Source: Carya illinoinensis
Taxonomy: Eukaryota > Streptophyta > Magnoliopsida > Fagales > Juglandaceae
Direction of reading: 5' to 3'
DNA length: 64,000 bases
Assembly (NCBI RefSeq): GCF_018687715.1
Contig: NC_056758.1
Coordinates: 14,192,501-14,256,500, forward strand
The translations under genes were made by a program, and so were the position numbers. Below, in pieces: positions 57,927-64,000 of this stretch; the stretch's first letter is position 1; each line of letters opens with the position of its first letter. Below the pieces are notes generated by a model. That model saw only the letters and a list, made by a program, of their open reading frames with translations. It was not told the DNA's origin and did no database searches.

Positions 57927-59492
57927 TTGAACCGAAAATTGGAAGATGAAGCTGAGCAGTCCAAATTGGATTCTTTGCTTTGTGGGATGAGAAGGCTCCT
58001 TATTAAAAGTTCACAGCAAGAAGAGATGTTATCTTCAGTTCTTGATATTCGGGTAACTGATTTTGAAGAATTGAAGACTCTTCAGATGAAGGATCTGAAG
58101 CAGTTGGATATCAGAAAAAGAGTCAGAAAATCTCGAGGGCCGTTGCACTATAGTATGGATAAAGATGGAATTCTTCGGTTCCGAGATCGTAGGGTGGTCC
58201 CCAAAGATTCAAAATTCAAGGAGCGGATCATGGCAGAAGCTCATGCGGCCCCTTATTCAGTTCATCCTGGCAATACCAAGATATACCGGGACTTGAAGAA
58301 AAATTACTGGTGGGATGGAATGAAGAGGGATATTGCCTTGTAAGTTGAGAAATGCCACACATGCCGTCAAGTCAAGGCCAAGCATCAAAGACCCGCAGGT
58401 ATGCTCCAACCCCTCCCTATTCCTGAGTGAAAGTGGGATGACATTACGATGGATTTTGTAGTGGGCTTGCCGAGAACGCCTAGTGGGAAAAATTCTGTTT
58501 GGTCGATTGTTGATCGGTTAACGAAGAGTGCTCATTTCTTGCCTGTTAATAACACTGATTCCTTGGGTAAGTTGACCCGCTTGTACGTCAAGGAGATAGT
58601 ACGGTTGCATGGCATACCGAAGAGTATAGTGTCGGATCGAGACCCAAGGTTCACGTCTCAGTTCTGGAAGAGTTTGCAGGCAGCATTGGGTACTAAGTTG
58701 AAATTCAGTACTGCATATCACCCGCAGATAGACGGCCAATCAGAGCGCACCATTCAGACCCTTGAAGACATGTTGCGAGCATGTGTCATGGAATTTCAAG
58801 GGAGTTGGGAAAACCACTTGCCGCTCATAGAGTTTGCGTATAATAATAGCTTCCATGCGACCATTCAGATGGCTCCTTATGAAGCTTTCTATGGGAGGAA
58901 GTGCAGATCGCCTTTGTGTTGGGATGAAGTCGGCGAGAGTAAGATAATTGGACTCGAAATAGTTCAAGAGATGCAAAACCAAGTTCGGATCATTAGAGAT
59001 AAAATGGCGGTAGCTCAGAATCGTCAGAAAAGCTACGCTGATACCAGGAGGAGAGTGTTATCTTTTGAGGAAGGTGATTGGGTTTATCTCAAAGTCTCTC
59101 CCATGAGAGGAGTTAAGCGTTTTGGTAAAAAGAGGAAACTGGATTCGAGGTATGTCGGCCCTTTTCAGATTTTGGAGAAGGTAGGGTCCGTCGCCTATAG
59201 AGTTGTTTTGCTAGAATATTTTGGGGATATTCATGATGTCTTCCACGTATCATCCTTGAAGAAGAGCTTTGGACAACAAGAGCCACGCTTTGTCGACCCA
59301 GAGAGTATTCAGTTGAAATCGGACCTTACTTATGATGTTGTTCCGTCGCAGATCATGGATTGGAAGGAGCAACAGTTGAGGTCCAAGATGATACATTTGG
59401 TTAAGGTGGCATGGGGAGATTCGTTAGCTCAAGATTTCTCTTGGGAGCGAGTAGCGGATATGAGAGAGCAGTACCCATACTTGTTTGAGTAA
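57927..59492 (+). pseudogene. Tekay-type integrase and chromodomain-like tail
   Basis: This is the same frame as RT. The zinc domain (AEAHAAPYSVHPGNTKIY, KNYWWDGMKRD) is followed by stops at 58341-58343 and 58428-58430. Then come the core (MDFVVGLPRTPSGKNSVWS, SDRDPRFTSQFW, DGQSERTIQTLEDMLRA) with its D, D and E acids, and the C-terminal GPFQILEKVGSVAYRVV. The tail (LRSKMIHLVKVAWG, SWERVADMREQYPYLFE) resembles a chromodomain, which in chromoviruses guides integration by binding modified histones. The natural stop is at 59490-59492. Confidence 0.92.
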
Positions 59493-59600
59493 TGAAGGTA
59501 CGTTTCTTAATCTTGGTCATAGGTGGTTTTATGTGCAATTATGTGGCTCGTTTTAAGTTGGTGTTTCATCTTGCAAATTTCATCCTCGAAATTTGTTTTT

Positions 59601-59612
59601 AAGGGGGGAGGA
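59601..59612 (+). other. Polypurine tract
   Basis: AAGGGGGGAGGA directly before the 3' LTR. Confidence 0.85.
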
Positions 59613-61654
59613 TGTGATGACCCGCTTTTTTGTGTATTTTCACTGAAGGGTTGTTTTTAATTTAATTAATATATTGGTTTATTTATTTTAAATTATTGTG
59701 TTTTAAATTGGTTTTTAATTTATTGGATTTTGTATTTAATTTATTTAGTCGTTTTACAGTTTTTAATATCGTTTTCAGCAGATCTGTTTTGGTTTCCGGA
59801 GTAAGGATTAGACCTCATTTCTTTTCCCTCATCATTTCTTTTTCTCTTTTCTTTTTTTTCTTCTTTCTCTTTTTCTTCTTTTTCTTTCTTTCTTTCTCTT
59901 CCTCCTAGTTCTCTCCCGCGCGACTCTCTCTCTCCACACCCATTTCTGTTCATTTTTCTCTCTCCACCCAGAACCACCGCCACCGGCCACCGTGCGGCAC
60001 ACCACCCACCCAGTTTTCTTCCCCTCCGGCCGGTGATCACCCCCACCAACTTTCACCGTCATCCGAGCCGTTGTTTAGCCGGAATAGTCACTTAAAGCCG
60101 AACGGCTTTTGCTTCGATTTGCCGCCGTCGCTCCACCTCCGGCCACCACCTATTCACCACTTCATCACCGACTCCTTGCCATCCTAACCCACCCATTTCC
60201 GGCCTCAATCCGTAGCCGGAACAGTCCCCACAAGCTAGCTTTCTGATTTGGGTATTTTGGCCTCCTACCGCCATTTTCGCCGCCACCCACGGCCAAACTC
60301 CACTTCCCTTAGTTTCATAAACATCCCTATACCATTCCCTATCAATCCCGAGCTTTGGTTTGTCCCCGTTCAAAAGTGGATATTTTACAACCCACGGCCA
60401 CAGTGAAATTTCACTGTTACGTTGCTTTTCCTTCACCAGTTGCTATGCGCCGATCCATCGAAAATTAATATATAGCGCTGTAAGTATTTTCCAAACCCTA
60501 CTTTTAGATTTAAATATATTTTTCTCATTCAATAAATATTTATTTGTTGGTTCGTTGATTCCGGACTGAGTCCGAGGAGTTCGGGGGTCGGATGGATTGA
60601 GGACGGAGTGCTTGGTTTTGACTGTTTGTGATTGCTTGGTTATTTGTGCCATGAGGCGTGCCTTACATATTGCATACATGTGCATTTTAATTAAATTGAG
60701 AAAATCGCATTTTATTGGCGTAAATGGATTTTGGGAGCGTGTGTCTCACGAGCCCAAGTTGGGATGTGTTATCATCTCGGTGGAGCTCCTCTGGTCACTC
60801 GGGAGCGTAATATACTGAGTGACGTCCCCTGAGTTGTCGCTGGGCGACGACGGGAGCAGGGGCTAGGGAATGCTTGGCTACGAACCTGCTGGGCGCGGAA
60901 CTGGGCATTGCTCTACGCACCGACTCCGTGGCCCTTTGCTGGCGAGGGCTAGAGAATGCTTGGCTACGAACGCACAGGGCACGGAACTAGCCATCGCTCG
61001 TTTAGGTGTCACACACGTGGTCGTTACCTGCAGTGTGGCATATGAGCCAGGGTGTGCGGATGACCCCTAGGGGAGGTCATGGTGCATAAGGATTAATTGG
61101 TTAATGGTTTGAGTTGGCTATGGGCCAAATATGACTTTTGGCGGGATATTTGGAAAGGTTATGTTTTTGGGCCAAATGGGATTTTTGGCGTGCGTGGAAA
61201 AATATGATTTCATGGGTTTTGAGCATTGGCATCCTTTCATGCATATTGTTTGAGTTTTATATACTTTTATCTAGTGGTGTTTGGATTTTACTTACCTACG
61301 GCACCATTTTTGGTACCGTAGATTTTGGTGCAGAGTTCGAGGAAGAGGAGGAGGCTGAGCCCGAGGATGCGGCTTGGCCGGAGTTCTGAGTTGAAGTTAA
61401 TATCTTGTTGTTGCTTTGAATAATATTTGTGTTACGTAATATTTTATTATGTATGTTTTAAACATCTTTGTATTTAAACAAGAAAAATTCTGGTACTTAG
61501 TTATATGACTTTGCTATCCGCTGCATGCTTTTTCGTGCACATTTGTTGCTTTTACACACACTTGACACTCGTCGATAGGATGGTGACTCGGGTTGTCATC
61601 ATCTGGACGTCTCGATTTCCCCGTGTCCGTGCGTGGGGACTTGGGGGCGTCGCA
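59613..61654 (+). repeat. 3' LTR of the complete Tekay-type element
   Basis: Starts TGTGATGACCCGC and ends GGGGGCGTCGCA, followed by the ATGCA duplication. It is co-linear with the 5' LTR, including the internal tandem duplication at 60836-60995, and differs by scattered substitutions. Confidence 0.95.
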
Positions 61655-61659
61655 ATGCA

Positions 61660-61734
61660 TTCAAAGGGTGCTCCTCACTTGCTTACTCTAGAATTGTCAA
61701 CCGAGGTAACTGAATAAACCGTTGTTGCTGTGAT
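61660..61734. other. Short interval between element 3' flank and split-element half
   Basis: About 75 bases with no recognised feature. It contains or ends at the proposed inversion breakpoint, because Tekay homology on the minus strand starts only near 61735. Confidence 0.4.
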
Positions 61735-62362
61735 GATCCAAAGTATTCCATCATTATCCATAGTATAGTGCAGCGGCCCTCGAGATCTTCTGACTCTTTT
61801 TCTGATATTCAGCAGCTTCGGATCCTTCCTTTGAAGAGTCTTCAATTCCTCAAAATCAGTTGCCCGAATGTCAAGAACTGAAGATAGAATCTCTTCTTGC
61901 TGTGAACTTTCAATAAGGAGCCTTCTCATCCCACAAAGCAAAGAATCCAATTCTGACGGCTCGGCTTCATCTTCCAAGTGCGATTTTCGGGTCAAAGCAT
62001 CAGCAACTATATTAGCCTTCCCCGGATGATACTTGATCTCACACTCGTAGTCACTAATTAGCCCTAGCCATCGCCTCTGCCTCGTATTCAGATTTTTCTG
62101 GGAAAACAAATGCTTCAAGCTCTTGTGATCAGTGTATACCTCACATGCTTCCCCATACAAAAAGTGCCGCCAGATCTTGAGAGCAAAAATAATAGCAGCC
62201 AATTCCAAATCGTGCGTCGGATAGTTCTTCTCATGGTCCTTTAGCCGACAAGATGCATAGGCAACAACCCGTCCTTCCTGCATAAGGACACAACCCAAAC
62301 CAAACTTAGACGCATCACTGAAGATTACGAATGGCTTATGCGGTTCTAGAAGCGCTAACACT
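61735..62362 (-). pseudogene. Tekay-type RNase H and linker fragment
   Basis: The frame has [15 protein letters not shown] start sequence ([15 protein letters not shown]), [79 protein letters not shown] and the linker to integrase up to [17 protein letters not shown]. It has no stop in the recognisable part, so it is better preserved than the same region of the complete element. It begins abruptly at the LTR fusion point near 62362. Confidence 0.88.
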
Positions 62363-63238
62363 GGGGATATCACTCAGTATTATCCACTCCCGAGTGACCA
62401 GAGGAGCTCCACCGAGATATTAACCCATCCCGGCTTGGGCTCGTGAGACACACACACCCAAAACTATTTACGCTAATAAAACGAAATTTTCTCGATTAAA
62501 AAAATATGCACATAAACACAATATGCAACTCACGCCTCATGGCTCAAATACTCAAGCAAACACAAACAAGCAAAACCAAGCACTCCGTACTCAATCCATC
62601 CGACCCCCGAACTCCTCAGACTCAGTCCGGAATCAGCCAACCAACAACAATTAATTATTGAAAGAGCAAAATATATTTAAATCTAAAAGTAGGGTTTGGA
62701 AAATACTTACAGCGCTATATGGTATTTTTAGAAAACACGCGGCGTTGCAAACGGCGGAAGGAAAGCAACGTAACAGTGAAAATTCACTGTGGCAGTGGGT
62801 TGTAAAATACCCACTTTTGAACGGGGACAAACCAAGGCTCGGGATTATAGGAAAGGGTCTAAGGATGTTTATGAAACTAATGAAAGTGAAGTTTGACCGT
62901 GGGTGGCGGCGGAAACGGCGGAGGAAGGCCGGATTTCCCAAAACGGAAACTAGCTCATGGGAGCTATTCCGGTGGCTGTTAGAGGCCGGAAATGGGTGGG
63001 TTAGGACGGCAAGGAGTCAGTGATGAAGTGGTGAATAGGTGGTGGCCGGAGGTGGAGCGACGGCGGCGGATCGGAGCAAAATCCGTGAGGCTTGTTGGGC
63101 TTTTTCCGACCAAACGGCGGCTCCGTTGGCGGTGAAAATTGGTGGGGTGGTTTACCGGAGGGAGGGGAAGATTTTGGTAGGGGTGGTGTGCCGCACGGTG
63201 GCCGGCGACGGTGGGTCTGGGCTGATGAAGTTTCCGGC

Positions 63239-63289
<51 letters not shown>

Positions 63290-63623
63290 GAACGGGGGGG
63301 TTACGCTCGGGAGAGGGGAGGAAAAAGGAAGAAGAAAAAGAAAAAGAAAAAGAAAAAGGAAAGAAAAGAGAAAAAGAGAAAAAGGGAAAAGGAAAAAGAA
63401 AAGATGTAGGAAAGAAATGAGGTTCAATCCTCACTTCGAAAAGCAAAACAAATCCGCCGAAAACGAGATTAAAAAATCGTAAAACAACTAATTAAATTAA
63501 ACACCGTATCAAATAAATAAAAACCAATTTGAAAACACAATAATTTAAAATAAATAAACCAATATATTAATTAAATTAAAAACAACCCTTCAGTGAAAAT
63601 ACACGTAAAAGCGGGTCATCACA
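62363..63623 (-). repeat. 5' LTR piece of the split Tekay-type element, inverted
   Basis: On the minus strand it starts TGTGATGACCCGC at 63623 and is homologous to 41367 to about 42762, then breaks off. It shares family-specific sequence (the AACGCCGCGTGTTTTCTAAAAATACC region) with the 41367-43623 LTR and not with the LTRs of the complete element. A 48-base GA run lies at 63241-63288. Confidence 0.9.
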
Positions 63624-63628
63624 ATGAG
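63624..63628 (-). repeat. Target duplication CTCAT of the split element, left copy
   Basis: Plus strand ATGAG, which is CTCAT on the minus strand just before the 5' LTR. It equals 43624-43628. Confidence 0.8.
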
Positions 63629-64000
63629 CCCCACACATCTTGCACAGATTCACATTCCCAAATGGCATGTTCAGTGCTTTCAACTTGATACAGGCAAATT
63701 GGACAGTTAGGTTCTTTAACAACTTTCTTCCTAAACAGGTTTTGCTTTGTTGGTAGAATGTTGTTGCATGCCTTCCATATGAAAAGTTTTTCTAGATTTG
63801 ACATAGCTAGGCTCCACAATTTGCCCCAATTTTCTTTGACTGTCTCACAACTGGATTGTCACTTGGATCTCTATTGGATGTCATTCTACATGTGGTAAGC
63901 ACTTCTTACTGTGAAAGTTCCATTGTTAGTGCCTCTCCATATAATCCTATCAAGACTGTTGCAGATGCTAATAGGGATTTTCTGAATTGATGCCGCTTCC
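63624..64000 (-). pseudogene. LINE-C, 5' side: zf-RVT region
   Basis: The minus-strand frame has LFIWKACNNILPTKQNLFRKKV, CPICLYQVESTEHAIWEC and ESVQDVWG, the zinc-binding zf-RVT region of plant LINEs, and ends at the LTR junction. LINE-B has the same block with CPICSLEPESISHAIWSC and AQDVW. The sequence runs off the right end of the window. Its continuation is found at 43629 on the plus strand, in the same codon phase. Confidence 0.82.

Larger units (their letters stand above)
52557..61654 (+). mobile_element. Complete Tekay-type chromovirus (Ty3/gypsy)
   Basis: LTRs at 52557-54597 and 59613-61654 (2041 and 2042 bases) enclose an internal region with an initiator-Met primer site, gag, protease, RT, RNase H, integrase and a chromodomain-like tail. 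ATGCA at 52552-52556 and 61655-61659 is the target duplication. Order and C-terminal tail place it with Tekay/Del chromoviruses. Gag and pol are broken by stops and at least one frameshift. A putative intron lies between gag and protease. Confidence 0.95.
61735..63623 (-). mobile_element. Left half of the split Tekay-type element, with internal deletion
   Basis: On the minus strand a 5' LTR piece (63623-62363) is joined directly to RNase H-coding pol sequence (62362-61735). The rest of the LTR, gag, protease and RT are deleted. Homology stops near 61735 just before the integrase zinc domain, whereas the right half at 40020 starts within that domain. Only about 90 bases between them are unaccounted for. 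Confidence 0.85.

Overview
This window is repeat-rich plant nuclear DNA. Nearly every supported feature is a transposable element or its remains. The set comprises Athila- and Tekay-type Ty3/gypsy elements, Ty1/copia elements, plant L1-type LINEs with a C-terminal RNase H, a tRNA-derived SINE, Tourist-like MITEs and a CACTA terminus. Together these indicate a flowering plant, most likely a woody eudicot. A guess at Fagales rests only on a general impression of the MITE and LTR motifs and is weak. I found no convincing host gene, rRNA, tRNA gene or CRISPR array.

Layout. 1-7.2 kb: a decayed Athila-type element on the minus strand whose 3' end lies outside the window. 7.2-9.8 kb: a long LTR-like remnant with an internal tandem duplication. 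9.9-15.3 kb: a decayed LINE (LINE-A, +). 15.3-18.7 kb: a better preserved 5'-truncated LINE (LINE-B, -) inserted tail-to-tail against LINE-A, with an 11-bp target duplication. 18.7-22.3 kb: non-coding DNA with a SINE, a 24-bp micro-retroposon and microsatellites. 22.3-31.1 kb: a complete Athila-type element (+) with two LTRs and a CATAT target duplication; gag-pol lies in one frame broken by four stops. 31.1-34.7 kb: a MITE-like element, an orphan CACTA end and a second copy of the 7-10 kb LTR-like repeat. 34.7-39.3 kb: a 3'-truncated copia element (-). 40.0-44.5 kb: integrase plus 3' LTR of a Tekay-type element, then the 3' end of a LINE (LINE-C). 44.6-51.2 kb: a nest of MITEs interrupted by a complete decayed copia element and by another DNA element. 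52.6-61.7 kb: a complete Tekay-type element (+) with an ATGCA target duplication. 61.7-64.0 kb: on the minus strand, the RNase H piece and 5' LTR of a Tekay-type element, then the 5' side of LINE-C.

The most interesting observation is that the pieces at 40.0-44.5 kb and 61.7-64.0 kb appear to be two halves of one locus. The LTR outer edges carry the same 5-bp target duplication (CTCAT, in opposite orientations). The LINE coding sequence next to one half continues in frame, codon for codon, with the LINE next to the other half. The simplest reading is an inversion of about 21.7 kb with one breakpoint inside a retrotransposon; an assembly artefact is the main alternative. Second, the complete Tekay-type element carries a 98-bp T-rich GT...AG segment between the gag zinc knuckle and the protease. 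Its removal brings the two reading frames into register, so it looks like a retrotransposon intron.

All coding regions of the elements carry stops or frameshifts, so these copies are not autonomous. Many stops fit C-to-T changes, as expected for methylated, silenced repeats.
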